Assembly: GCA_937863385.1 (NCBI GenBank)
Contig: CALMBW010000018.1
Location: forward strand, 1 to 64,000
Direction: 5' to 3'
Length of the DNA stretch: 64,000 nt
Source: an uncultured Actinomycetes bacterium
Lineage (GTDB): Bacteria > Actinomycetota > CADDZG01 > WHSQ01
The position numbers were made by a program, and so were the translations under genes. The notes under the pieces were generated by a model that saw only the letters and a list, made by a program, of their open reading frames with translations, ran no database searches and was not told the origin of the DNA. This document shows positions 55,916 through 64,000 of the stretch, one piece after another (the first letter of the stretch is position 1; each line of letters opens with the position of its first letter).

Positions 55916-55993
55916 ACCAGCGGTTCTTGTTCTTAAGTTGTCATGGTTCATCTCGTCGCCGCAGCGATCCGATCTCTCGGATACCACGACAAC

Positions 55994-56033
55994 GACCTTG
56001 GAACCTCTACAGCGAGCACGAGCAAAACCAAGC
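55994..56033 (-). other. 3' strand of the 23S processing stem
   Basis: This segment is complementary to 61126-61168: GACCTTGGAA with TTCCAAGGTC, AGCGAGCACGAGCA with TGCTCGTGCTCGCT, and ACCAAGC with GCTTGGT. The stem closes the 23S precursor and is a natural RNase III substrate, defining the mature ends. Confidence 0.88.
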
Positions 56034-56319
56034 CCTCGGCCTATTAGTACCGGTCGCCTAAATACATTGCTGCACTTACAGCTCCGGCCTATCAACCTTG
56101 TGGTCTAGCAAGGGGCCTTACCGGGTTAACCCCGTGGGAAACCTCATCTTGAAGTCGGCTTCGCACTTAGATGCTTTCAGCGCTTATCCGATCCGCACGT
56201 AGCTAAGCAGCCTGCCGTTGGCACGACAACTGCCACACTAGAGGTGCGTCCGTCCCGGTCCTCTCGTACTAGGGACAGCTCTTCTCAAGTTTCCTACGCC
56301 CGCAGAGGATAGGGACCGA

Positions 56320-57043
56320 CACATCTGTTACTCCCGATCCGCATCGATCGAGGGCCAAGTCGTTTCTGTTCCGCTTGGCTCCCCATGTCGCCATGGGGGT
56401 CGGACCATATCTTCACGAATCTGGTGGATCCGTGTCTGGCGTATGGCCTCTGAGGATTCTGGTTGACCAATCTTCTCTTCTATAGCGGCCACCTCCGTTC
56501 ATCTGAGTAGCCTCTTGAAGCAAGCGGTGGAATCCGTCCTCTTCGAGGTGGTCACCCCGCTCCATTGCTCTCACGATCGCTGCGAAAGTCTCAAACTCGC
56601 GCTGCTTCTCGCTGAGAAGGGGGTGCTGTTCAAAGAAGGGAATCACTCTCTCGAGAAGATCCTTTCGCTTCCTTGCTACGTAAACCAGAGACTTGTCTCT
56701 CCCCCCTGCTCGTCCGTTCGCCTGGATGCGTCCGCATCCAAGTTGCCGTAGGAGAAGGCAAAGGGTCGAAGATCTCTCCGGATTCTGACTTACGTGGAAC
56801 TCTGGTACGAGTTGCCACTTCAATCTCGTAGAAGGGTTGCGTTGGATCGCCACGTGAAAGCTGCCTTCCCCGTCGACGTATCCCGCTAGATAATCATCCA
56901 GTCTTTCCTGCTGATCGTCCGCACCGGTCAGATTTTCACTGCTCATGTGCTCAGTCTGACAACGGCCTGAGACATAAACGAGTACTGCCGGATGCTCGGA
57001 TGTTCCAGCATTTAGCCAGATTTATAGACAGCGCGGTCATCTC
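56320..57043 (-). mobile_element. Group I intron in 23S after position 2604, with LAGLIDADG ORF
   Basis: The 724-base intron interrupts exon sequence GACAGU|UCGGUC. Its 5' exon pairs with GCUGUC inside the intron, giving P1 with a U.G pair at the splice site; the last base is G. The core has the P7 strands GGCCAU and AUGGUCC, a P9 hairpin with a GCGA loop and further 3' hairpins. An endonuclease gene fills most of the interior. It is a close sibling of the intron at 58375-59070. Confidence 0.93.
56413..56946 (-). CDS. LAGLIDADG homing endonuclease in 23S intron (position 2604)
   Basis: A 177-residue single-motif LAGLIDADG protein, likely a homodimer. The motif is LAGYVDGEGSFHVAI at about 18-32, and the C-terminal region has ERVIPFFEQHPLLSEKQREF, typical of this group. 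The reading frame is inside the intron and its end runs through the ribozyme core (the 5' strand of P7 is coding; the stop lies just before the P7 3' strand). Its first residues, MSSEN and GADDQQER, are nearly the same as those of the endonuclease at 58397, so the two are recent relatives. Confidence 0.92.
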   Translation of the reverse strand: MSSENLTGADDQQERLDDYLAGYVDGEGSFHVAIQRNPSTRLKWQLVPEFHVSQNPERSSTLCLLLRQLGCGRIQANGRAGGRDKSLVYVARKRKDLLERVIPFFEQHPLLSEKQREFETFAAIVRAMERGDHLEEDGFHRLLQEATQMNGGGRYRREDWSTRILRGHTPDTDPPDS

Positions 57044-57062
57044 ACTGTCTCACGACGTTCTA

Positions 57063-57114
<52 letters not shown>

Positions 57115-57147
57115 GCTCCGGCCCCAGGATGCGACGAGCCGACATCG

Positions 57148-57451
57148 CACGATGTCCCACTGTTTCCAGTGGCGCAGACTATGTCTTCACCCTGCCTGAT
57201 CAGAGGCGAGGGGTCGGCGTGTTGTGGCGTCTATAGATTTGACCTGTCGGTCAGAGATCGCCACCGGATCTGAAAGATCTCAGTCGTTACGGGGTCACGC
57301 ACTGGTCACTGCTACTGATCTACCGTCTGTGCGGACTTCCCACGGCGTTGCCTTTCTGTACGTCCTGGGTGGATCTTTGCGCGTACAGCGAAGGGTTCGC
57401 CGTTATAAGCCGATGCTGTGAACAACGTTTCCGTTGCTCCACCCCAAATTG
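57148..57451 (-). mobile_element. Group I intron in 23S after position 2500, no ORF
   Basis: A 304-base intron inserted in GGCACCU|CGAUGUC. The 5' exon CACCU pairs with GGGUG in the intron (U.G at the splice site) and the last base is G. It contains AAGACATAGTCTG, a canonical P7 3' strand, and a P9 hairpin CCACTG/CAGTGG with GAAA loop. No coding frame of note. It seems unrelated in detail to the other three, so it was probably acquired separately. Confidence 0.88.
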
Positions 57452-57972
57452 AGGTGCCAAACCCTGCCGTCGATATGGACTCTTGGGCAGGATCAGCCTG
57501 TTATCCCTAGGGTACCTTTTAGCCGATGAGCGACGGCCCTACCACGAGGTGCCGCCGGATCACTAACTCCTACTTTCGTACCTGCTTGACTTGTGGGTCT
57601 CGCAGTCAAGCTCCCTTGTGCGTTTGCACTCAACTCCCGATGGCCGACCGGGATGAGGGAACCTTTGAACACCTCCGTTACATTTTAGGAGGTCACCGCC
57701 CCAGTGAAACTACCCACCTGACACTGTCCCCGAACCGGATAACGGTCCCGGGTTAGAAGTTCAGAACAAGCAGGGCGGTATTTCAAGGGTGGCTCCACCG
57801 ACACCGGAGTGCCAGCTTCAAAGCCTCCCGCCTATCCTACGCAACCTGCCCCAAACTCCAATATCAAGCTGTAGTAAAGGTCCTAGGGTCTTTCCGTCCT
57901 TCTGCGGGAAACGAGCATCTTTACTCGTACTGCAATTTCGCCGAGTCTCTGGTTGAGACAGTGCCCAAGTCG

Positions 57973-58019
<47 letters not shown>

Positions 58020-58354
58020 GAAGCTGTTACTTCCAGACTCGCTGTGCACTGATGAGTCTGGCGGGCCGGTCATTTCTGCCGACCTCCTCACGTCGCCGTG
58101 AGGATCGGACCATCTCTTCATCTCAAGTCGCTGATCGAGATGGCTGGCGTATGGTCTCTGAGGATCCCGCCGAAGCGGTTTCCTGCGGGTTTTCCGGCGT
58201 GGTCAACGATCAACCACCCGCCGTCGGATTGTTACTGCCTCAAAGAGGCGAGTACCGAACGGATACACCGGGTTTTCCTGCATACAGCCAGCTGCACTCA
58301 CCAGTGTCACCACCGGGAGGGGCAGCACCCCAAGCTGCACACCTGGGGATTCCT
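58020..58354 (-). mobile_element. Group I intron in 23S after position 1931, no ORF
   Basis: A 335-base intron in CUAAGGU|AGCGAAAU. Core elements include the P7 pair GACCAU/AUGGUC, a P8 hairpin CATCTC/GAGATG, and a P9 stem CCTCACG/CGTGAGG with GCGA loop, close to those of the two ORF-containing introns. GGU with the next two intron bases can pair with CUGCC. The exact 3' end is not fixed: a cut after U1931 leaves a terminal C on the intron, a cut after G1933 leaves a terminal G. Confidence 0.88.
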
Positions 58355-58374
58355 ACCTTAGGACGGTTATAGTT
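58355..58374 (-). other. 20-nt 23S exon between two group I introns
   Basis: The bases read AACTATAACCGTCCTAAGGT on the minus strand and correspond to 23S positions 1912-1931, which form the loop and 3' strand of helix 69 and the start of helix 71. Introns border it on both sides, so both must be excised for a working intersubunit bridge B2a. Confidence 0.9.
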
Positions 58375-59070
58375 CAGCACCGTCATCCCCGTATCGCTAC
58401 GGGGTCTGGACCATCTCTTCATCCACAAGCTTCAATTGTGGAGCTCTGCGTATGGCCTCTGAGGATTCCAAGAACCGAGATGGCTTCCTGTGATTCATGG
58501 TCTGCGCGATCTTTGCGATCCGAGTAAGACCCTCCACCGTTAGGTGAAGCCTCATCCTCATCATCTGTACAACCGTCGCAAACTTCTGAAACTCAGTTGC
58601 TTTTGCGGTCCGTAGTGGATTCGCCTCAAAGAACGGAATGATCACCGAATGTAGGTACGCCCGATTCCGGACGCTGTACCTATAGAGATGCTCACGATGA
58701 TTGTCGTAGCGGCGATTGACATACACATCACCGCAACCGAAGAACTGCTTCATCTCGTGGAGTACATCCACGCTCCGCGCTCCCTGAACGACCACAAAGT
58801 CCGGTTGAACCTGCCACCCGAGCTTGTAGGTCGTGTTCTTGAAGATCGGAACACTGAAGCAGCCTTCGCCGTCGACGAAGCCGACGATCCACTGCTCGAT
58901 ACTTGGTCTTTCCTGCTGATTGTCCGCACCGGGCGGATTTTCACTGCTCATGTCTTCAACCTAAAGAGAAGGTGTGACATGAACGAGTACCGCCGGATAC
59001 TCGGAGTTTCCAGCAAATAGCAGAGTTGTTGTCTAGACGATCACTCGTCTAGGGCGGCAACTATTACCTT
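58375..59070 (-). mobile_element. Group I intron in 23S after position 1911, with LAGLIDADG ORF
   Basis: A 696-base intron in GGCGGCGGU|AACUAUAACC. P1 is formed by exon GGCGGU with intron GCCGCC (U.G at the splice site) and the last base is G. The core has P7 (GGCCAU/AUGGUCC), P8 (CCACAA/TTGTGG) and a P9 stem CCCCGTA/TACGGGG with a GCGA loop. It encodes an endonuclease related to that of the 2604 intron. Confidence 0.93.
58397..58951 (-). CDS. LAGLIDADG homing endonuclease in 23S intron (position 1911)
   Basis: A 184-residue single-motif homing endonuclease. The motif is IVGFVDGEGCFSVPI (about 21-35), followed by YRYSVRNRAYLHSVIIPFF and a basic C-terminus. The ORF starts MSSENPPGADNQQER and ends in MVQTP, with the reading frame passing through the core of the intron including both P7 strands. 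It would be expected to cut an intron-less 23S gene near position 1911. Only ~20 bp downstream lies the site of the 1931 intron, so that intron may alter its target. Confidence 0.92.
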   Translation of the reverse strand: MSSENPPGADNQQERPSIEQWIVGFVDGEGCFSVPIFKNTTYKLGWQVQPDFVVVQGARSVDVLHEMKQFFGCGDVYVNRRYDNHREHLYRYSVRNRAYLHSVIIPFFEANPLRTAKATEFQKFATVVQMMRMRLHLTVEGLTRIAKIAQTMNHRKPSRFLESSEAIRRAPQLKLVDEEMVQTP

Positions 59071-59947
59071 ACCGCCGCCGTTTACCGGGGCTTAGGTTCA
59101 GAGCTTCGCCTTACGGCTAACCCTTCCCCGTAACCTTCCGGCACCGGGCAGGCGTCAGTGCGTATACGGCGCCTTACGGCTTAGCACGCACCTGTGTTTT
59201 TAGTAAACAGTCGCTAGGGCCTGGTTTCTGCGACCATAGTCAGCTTCGGGAGCAAGTCCCTACACCAACCATGGCGCCGCTTATCCCGAAGTTACGCGGC
59301 CAATTTGCCGAGTTCCTTAACCAGAGTTCACTCGATCGCCTCGGTATGCTCTACCTGTCCACCTGTGTCGGTTTGGGGTACGGGCACCACAGAAACTGGC
59401 TAGAGGCTTTTCTCGGGAGCATGGGCTCATCAGCTTCGGCTCAATCGCCTCGGCATCGTGTCTCAGGATTAACGATCCAACGGATTTGCCTATCGGATCT
59501 CCCTACGCACTTACCCCACGTCGACCAACGCGTGGGTCTGACTACCCTCCTCCGTCACCCCATTGCTACCCGCCACGTCTGGGTCGGTAGGCCCGAAGGC
59601 TTTCCTTAGCAAAACGTCTTGGGTTGGGCGCGTCTGTGGTGGTACTGGAATATCAACCAGTTGTCCATCGCCTACGCATCTCTGCCTCGGCTTAGGTCCC
59701 GACTTACCCTGGGCGGATTAACCTTCCCCAGGAACCCTTGGACATACGGCGTCGAAGTTTCTCGCTTCGATTTCGCTACTCATGCCGGCATTCGCACTTG
59801 TGCGCGCTCCACGGTTCCTTACAGTTCCGCTTCACAGCAGGCACAACGCTCCCCTACCGATCACACATAAATGTGCAATCCCGCAGCTTCGGTACTTCAC
59901 TTAGCCCCGCTACATTATCGGCGCGAAATCACTCGACCAGTGAGCTG

Positions 59948-59999
<52 letters not shown>

Positions 60000-60559
60000 A
60001 GCAACTTCACATCCTTTTCCACTTAGTGAAGATTTAGGGACCTTAGCTGGCGATCTGGGCTGTTTCCCTCTCGACTACGGAGCTTATCCCCCGCAGTCTC
60101 ACTGCCGTGCTCTGGAGTATGGGCATTCGGAGTTTGGCTGAGTTCGGTAACCTTGTTGGGCCCCTAGCCCATCCAGTGCTCTACCACCCATACTGAACGC
60201 ACGACGCTGCACCAAAATGCATTTCGGGGAGAACCAGCTATCACCGGGTTTGATTGGCCTTTCACCCCTATCCACAGGTCATCCCCCAGGTTTTCAACCC
60301 TGGTGGGTTCGGCCCTCCACGGAGTCTTACCTCCGCTTCAGCCTGCCCATGGATAGATCACCCGGCTTCGGGTCTAGGACATGCGACTGAACGCCTTATT
60401 AGGACTCGCTTTCGCTACGGCTTCGGCTCCACGCCTTAACCTCGCCACACATCGCTAACTCGCCGGCTCATTCTTCAAAAGGCACGCCGTCAGAGTGACA
60501 AGTCACTCCTTCGACTGTTTGTAAGCGCACGGTTTCAGGTGCTATTTCACTCCCCTCCC

Positions 60560-60590
<31 letters not shown>

Positions 60591-61125
60591 GGTTCACTAT
60601 CGGTCGATAGGTAGTAGTTAGCCTTACGGGGTGGGCCCCGCAGATTCACACGGAATTTCTCGGGCTCCGTGTTACTTGGGAACACCATCGGGAGATCAGT
60701 CGGCTTTCGCCTACAGGGCTATTACCTTCTGTGGCCTAACTTTCCAAGAAGTTCGGCTAACCGCTGATTTTGTAACTCCCTGCTCGGTCTTGCACCCGAA
60801 CAGATGGGTCCCACAACACCCCCTACGCAACGCTGCAAGGCTTTGACACGTAGAAGGTTTGGGCTGATCCCGTTTCGCTCGCCGCTACTCAGGGACTCGT
60901 TATTTACTTTCTCTTCCTCGGGTTACTTAGATGTTTCAATTCACCCGGTTCCCTCCACAGGCCCTATGTATTCAGACCTGGGTACCAGCGCATGACCGCT
61001 GGTGGGTTTCCCCATTCGGACATCCTCGGATCAAAGGTTGTTTGGCACCTCCCCGAGGCTTTTCGCAGCCTACCGCGTCCTTCGTCGGCTCCTATCGCCA
61101 AGGCATCCACCGTACGCTCTTAGTA

Positions 61126-61168
61126 GCTTGGTATCGATGCTCGTGCTCGCTATGGAGTTTCCAAGGTC
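61126..61168 (-). other. 5' strand of the 23S processing stem
   Basis: Pairs with 55994-56033 in three perfect blocks of 10, 14 and 7 base pairs. Its presence without a 16S part upstream shows that 23S is processed from its own precursor. Confidence 0.88.
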
Positions 61169-61215
61169 CATCTCGCTCGGATGACCGAGCTTTCCTTACT
61201 AACGACTTCCGAGGC

Positions 61216-61245
61216 AAAAAAAATCCGCCGGAACGTGGCCGGCGG
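61216..61245 (-). terminator. Intrinsic terminator between promoter and 23S gene
   Basis: On the minus strand, CCGCCGG pairs with CCGGCGG around a short loop, followed by A and eight T residues; this is a near-ideal rho-independent terminator. It lies about 90 bases downstream of the strong promoter at 61341-61369 and 85 bases before the mature 23S start. It would also end argH transcription. How 23S transcription passes it is unclear: antitermination or another promoter may exist. Confidence 0.85.
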
Positions 61246-61275
61246 GGTCACCTTCGAGCAAGACAAGTCTCGCCG

Positions 61276-61308
61276 CTAGGCTCGTACCCCTGTGGAGTTC
61301 GTTCGCAT
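61276..61308 (-). CDS. Possible 10-codon leader peptide
   Basis: A frame of ten codons (MRTNSTGVRA) and a stop begins at ATG 61308, behind a GGAGGAG ribosome-binding site six bases ahead. It sits between the promoter at 61341-61369 and the terminator at 61216-61245. The layout (promoter, short ORF, terminator) resembles a translation-controlled attenuator, but such a small frame may also occur by chance. Confidence 0.35.
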   Translation of the reverse strand: MRTNSTGVRA

Positions 61309-61340
61309 GGAGAGCTCCTCCGTGAGAGAACAACCCGCCA

Positions 61341-61369
61341 ATAATACGGACGCCCGGGTATCCAGTCAA
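61341..61369 (-). promoter_or_regulatory. Strong sigma70-type promoter for the 23S-5S unit
   Basis: On the minus strand, TTGACT (61369-61364) and TATTAT (61346-61341) are separated by 17 bases. Both boxes are near consensus. It lies between argH and 23S and is the best candidate for the rRNA promoter. The rest of 61370-61538 shows no further gene. Confidence 0.75.
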
Positions 61370-61538
61370 ACCAGTTGCCGAATCACCCACGCCCGTCCGG
61401 GCCATCGCAGACACTACATCAAACCCGCGGCTTACGTAGCCCCCCAAGGGCGGCCCGAAGTCCACCCTTTTGTCTCCTGCAGATCTACTTGCTCAGATCT
61501 TTATACGAACGATCAGAGCCTAGCCCTGCTCTGGCTCG

Positions 61539-62921
61539 CTAGAGAGCAGCGCGGAGCTTCTCGAGTTGCTCACGCACCCGGTCCGGCGCGGTACCTCCAG
61601 AGGAGTCGCGCGCCGCCATCGAGGCGCTAGCGTCATCGAGGGCTCGAACCTCGGTAGATAGTTCGGGATGGATGTCGGCGAGTAGATCGTCGGTGGCAGC
61701 AGATAGAGGAAGGTTGCGCTCTTCCAAGGCCGCCACGAGTCTTCCGGTAGCCGTGTGAGCGGTGCGGAACGGCACGCCTTTGCGTACGAGCCATTCCGCT
61801 ACGTCGGTAGCCCAGCTGCCGGCCGACGCGGCGGCGAGCGCCATGGTGTCGCGGTCGAAGGTGAGTTCTTGTACGCATCGGGTTGCGGCGGCCAGAGCGT
61901 CGTCACAACGATCCGCAGCTGCGAAGACGATCTGCTTGTCTTCTTGAAGGTCTCGGTCATAGGCCAGAGGAAGGCCTTTCAGCAGAACCAGCATCGACAT
62001 CAGGTCCCCGATCGCCGGGGCGCTGCGGCCTCGTAGTAGCTCGGCCATGTCCGGGTTCCTCTTCTGCGGCATCATGCTCGACCCGGTGGACCACCCGTCG
62101 CTGAACCTAGCGAACCCGAACTCAGAAGAGGTCCACAAGACCATCTCCTCTGCGAGGCGCGACAGGTGCACCCCGCACATCGCACACGCATAGATGAGGT
62201 CCGCCACGAAGTCTCTATCGGAAACGGCATCCATCGCGTTGTCGAAGGTTGACGCGAACCCCAGTTCCTCGGCAGGGACGGAGGGGTCGAGGTTCAACGT
62301 GTTGCCCGCAAGTGCGCCGGCCCCCAAGGTGCTCACGTCTGCGGCTGCCCCTGCCGCCTGGAACCTGATCACGTCTCGCTGGAGAGCAAAGCCATGAGCA
62401 CAGAGGTGGAAGGCCAAAGACACGGGCTGCGCTCGCTGCAGGTGCGTGTATCCCGGCATTACGGAATCCAGATGGTTGTCGGCGACGTCGCAGAGTGCTT
62501 CGACAAGAGTTCGCGCCGATCCGACCAGTCGGCGGGCTCGCTCTTTGCACCAGAGGCGCAGATCCGTGGCAACGAGGTCGTTGCGACTCCGGCCTGCGTG
62601 GATGCGTGCCCCCGTTTCTCCGAGTTGATCGGTCAGGAAGCGCTCCACGAAACTATGGACGTCTTCGTCCCCTTCAGGGGAGACGACACCGAGATGGAAT
62701 TGAGACAGTAGGGCCTGGCATACGTCATCGATCGCCCATAGCGCTTCTTCTTCCAGAAGCCCGGCCGCCACCAACGCCCTCGCGTGGGCGCGGGTGCTGG
62801 CCACGTCGCTGTCGAGGAGCCTGATATCTATCCCGATGGACGCGCTCTGACGCATCATCTCGGGATCCGGTCCGGACGAGAAGCGCCCGCCCCACAGCAT
62901 CTCGCCGCCTTGCTCTGTCAT
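61539..62921 (-). CDS. argH: Argininosuccinate lyase
   Basis: A 460-residue enzyme that releases arginine and fumarate from argininosuccinate. It shows LWGGRFSSGPDPEM, GYTHLQRAQPVSLAFH, and the fumarase-superfamily signature GSSMMPQKRNPD. Length is normal. It follows argG by nine bases and they form the last two steps of arginine synthesis. Confidence 0.96.
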   Translation of the reverse strand: MTEQGGEMLWGGRFSSGPDPEMMRQSASIGIDIRLLDSDVASTRAHARALVAAGLLEEEALWAIDDVCQALLSQFHLGVVSPEGDEDVHSFVERFLTDQLGETGARIHAGRSRNDLVATDLRLWCKERARRLVGSARTLVEALCDVADNHLDSVMPGYTHLQRAQPVSLAFHLCAHGFALQRDVIRFQAAGAAADVSTLGAGALAGNTLNLDPSVPAEELGFASTFDNAMDAVSDRDFVADLIYACAMCGVHLSRLAEEMVLWTSSEFGFARFSDGWSTGSSMMPQKRNPDMAELLRGRSAPAIGDLMSMLVLLKGLPLAYDRDLQEDKQIVFAAADRCDDALAAATRCVQELTFDRDTMALAAASAGSWATDVAEWLVRKGVPFRTAHTATGRLVAALEERNLPLSAATDDLLADIHPELSTEVRALDDASASMAARDSSGGTAPDRVREQLEKLRAAL

Positions 62922-62930
62922 GTGTCCAAA

Positions 62931-64000
62931 CTAGCGCCGTCTGCGCGCCTTCGCCCACTGAGTTGCGGGCATGCCCCACAACTTGATGAAGCCGGCGGCA
63001 TCGCTGTGGTCGAACTGATCGCCATCGTCGTACGTGGCAAGTCCCCTGTCGTAGAGACCTGTGGCCGACCTGCGACCGACGGGCAGGCAGCCGCCGGCGG
63101 TGAAGCGCAGACGGACCTCGCCGGTGACATAGTCCTGAGTGGAGGCGGCGAAAGCATCGAAAGCTTCACGGAGCGGCGAGAACCACAGCCCTTCGTAAAC
63201 GAGCTCGGACCACTTCGCATCGATGGCGCGCTTCTCGCGTGCAACCGACCTCTCGAGTGTGAGGTCCTCAAGATCTCTGTGCGCATCGATCAACGCCAAG
63301 GCCGCAGGTGCCTCGTAGATCTCTCTTGATTTGATACCAACCAGCCGGTCTTCGACCAGATCGACCCTCCCGTACCCGTAAGACCCCGCGATCTTGCCGA
63401 GCACGGCGATCACCTGGATCGGTGTCAGCGCCTCTCCATCGATGCCGGACGGCACGCCAGCTTCGAAACTGACCACGACATCGCGGTATCCGTCGGCTGT
63501 TTTCAGGTCGGTAAGCTCGTAGATGTCGTCGGGTGGACTCTCCCAAGGATCTTCGAGGATCCCGCACTCGATGCTGCGGCCCCAAAGGTTCTCGTCGATC
63601 GAGTAAGGCGATGATCTCGTCGTCGTCACCGGCAGAGAGCGCTCCTCCGCGTAGGCGATCGTCTGCTCGCGACTCATCCCCCAGTCACGCACCGGCGCGA
63701 GCACTTCTAGATCCGGAGCAAGCGCCTTCAACGACACTTCGAACCGAACCTGGTCGTTGCCCTTGCCGGTGCAGCCATGGGCAACCGCGTCCGCGCCGGT
63801 CTCTTCAGCGACCGCGACGAGGATCTCGGAGATCAGGGGCCGCGAGAGGGCCGAAACGAGTGGGTACCGTCCTTGGTACAACGCGTTCATCCTCAGGGCC
63901 GGCAGCGCGTACCTGTCGACGTAGTCTTGCTTCGCTTCGACGAGCCGAGCATCCACAGCCCCAAGGGGTGCAGCCCGATCCACTGCCGCCTGCAGGTCGC
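62931..64000 (-). CDS. argG: Argininosuccinate synthase, N-terminus beyond the window
   Basis: At least 356 residues, running off the window edge at 64000; the N-terminal nucleotide-binding loop is outside. The visible part contains AVAHGCTGKGNDQVRFE, SIDENLWGRSIECG and the C-terminal FTAGGCLPVGRRS region. It joins citrulline and aspartate using ATP. It is nine bases upstream of argH, so both share a transcript. Confidence 0.95.
   Translation of the reverse strand, partial: DLQAAVDRAAPLGAVDARLVEAKQDYVDRYALPALRMNALYQGRYPLVSALSRPLISEILVAVAEETGADAVAHGCTGKGNDQVRFEVSLKALAPDLEVLAPVRDWGMSREQTIAYAEERSLPVTTTRSSPYSIDENLWGRSIECGILEDPWESPPDDIYELTDLKTADGYRDVVVSFEAGVPSGIDGEALTPIQVIAVLGKIAGSYGYGRVDLVEDRLVGIKSREIYEAPAALALIDAHRDLEDLTLERSVAREKRAIDAKWSELVYEGLWFSPLREAFDAFAASTQDYVTGEVRLRFTAGGCLPVGRRSATGLYDRGLATYDDGDQFDHSDAAGFIKLWGMPATQWAKARRRR

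Noticed and set aside
58052-58372. 106-residue plus-strand frame in the 1931 intron
   Set aside because: It is antisense to the intron and has no endonuclease motif; the intron appears ORF-less.
61199-61465. 88-residue minus-strand frame across the 23S leader
   Set aside because: It runs through the promoter and the terminator and has no ribosome-binding site or family motif.

Overview
The window looks like a chromosomal segment of a high-GC, probably uncultivated member of the Actinomycetota. Signs of this are the uvrC-rapZ-yvcK-gap-pgk-tpiA-secG and rpmF-rnc-mutM-smc-ftsY-ffh-rpsP-rimM-trmD gene orders, a six-gene mce operon, F420 biosynthesis (cofC), Tad-pilus remnants, and frequent GTG/TTG starts. 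No class can be named from this sequence alone.

Layout. Positions 1-165 hold two short direct repeats and tRNA-Leu(GAG). From 246 to 5206 (minus strand) lie two oligopeptide-binding lipoproteins, secG and a BlaI/M56 regulator-protease pair with its operator. From 5270 to 13438 (minus) is a glycolysis block (apgM, tpiA, pgk, gap) followed by yvcK, rapZ and uvrC; whiA is missing from its usual place. From 13507 to 20746 (minus) is a tightly overlapping mceA-F operon without permease or ATPase genes, whose last subunit is fused to a LytM/M23 domain. From 21578 to 30326 (minus) is the signal-recognition and ribosome-maturation block (trmD, rimM, khpA, rpsP, ffh, ftsY) ending in an SMC protein that seems to lack the hinge. 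From 30935 to 37616 (minus) are acylphosphatase-like, MutM-like (both with altered catalytic residues), rnc, rpmF, yceD, a DivIVA-like protein, coaD, rsmD and recG.

From 37693 to 40574 (plus) are rpmB and a run of membrane proteins. Then come thiD, thiL and pckA (minus), gpsA and plsC (minus), a metallophosphatase, an F420-type iron-sulfur oxidoreductase, cofC, an HU protein, and a small Tad/TadE pilin cluster without its ATPase. Positions 52323-55734 (plus) encode four envelope or secreted proteins, two of which are Ser/Pro-rich paralogues.

The most striking region is the rRNA locus at 55799-61369 (minus). A 23S-5S unit, without a 16S gene for at least 2.8 kb upstream, carries four group I introns in domains IV and V. 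Two encode related LAGLIDADG endonucleases and two have no ORF. Exon lengths between introns match E. coli numbering almost exactly (20, 568 and 104 nt), and one exon is only 20 nt long, within and beside helix 69. The unit has its own promoter, a leader with a tiny ORF and an intrinsic terminator, and a perfect processing stem. argH and a partial argG close the window. All calls come from reading the sequence; no database search was run.
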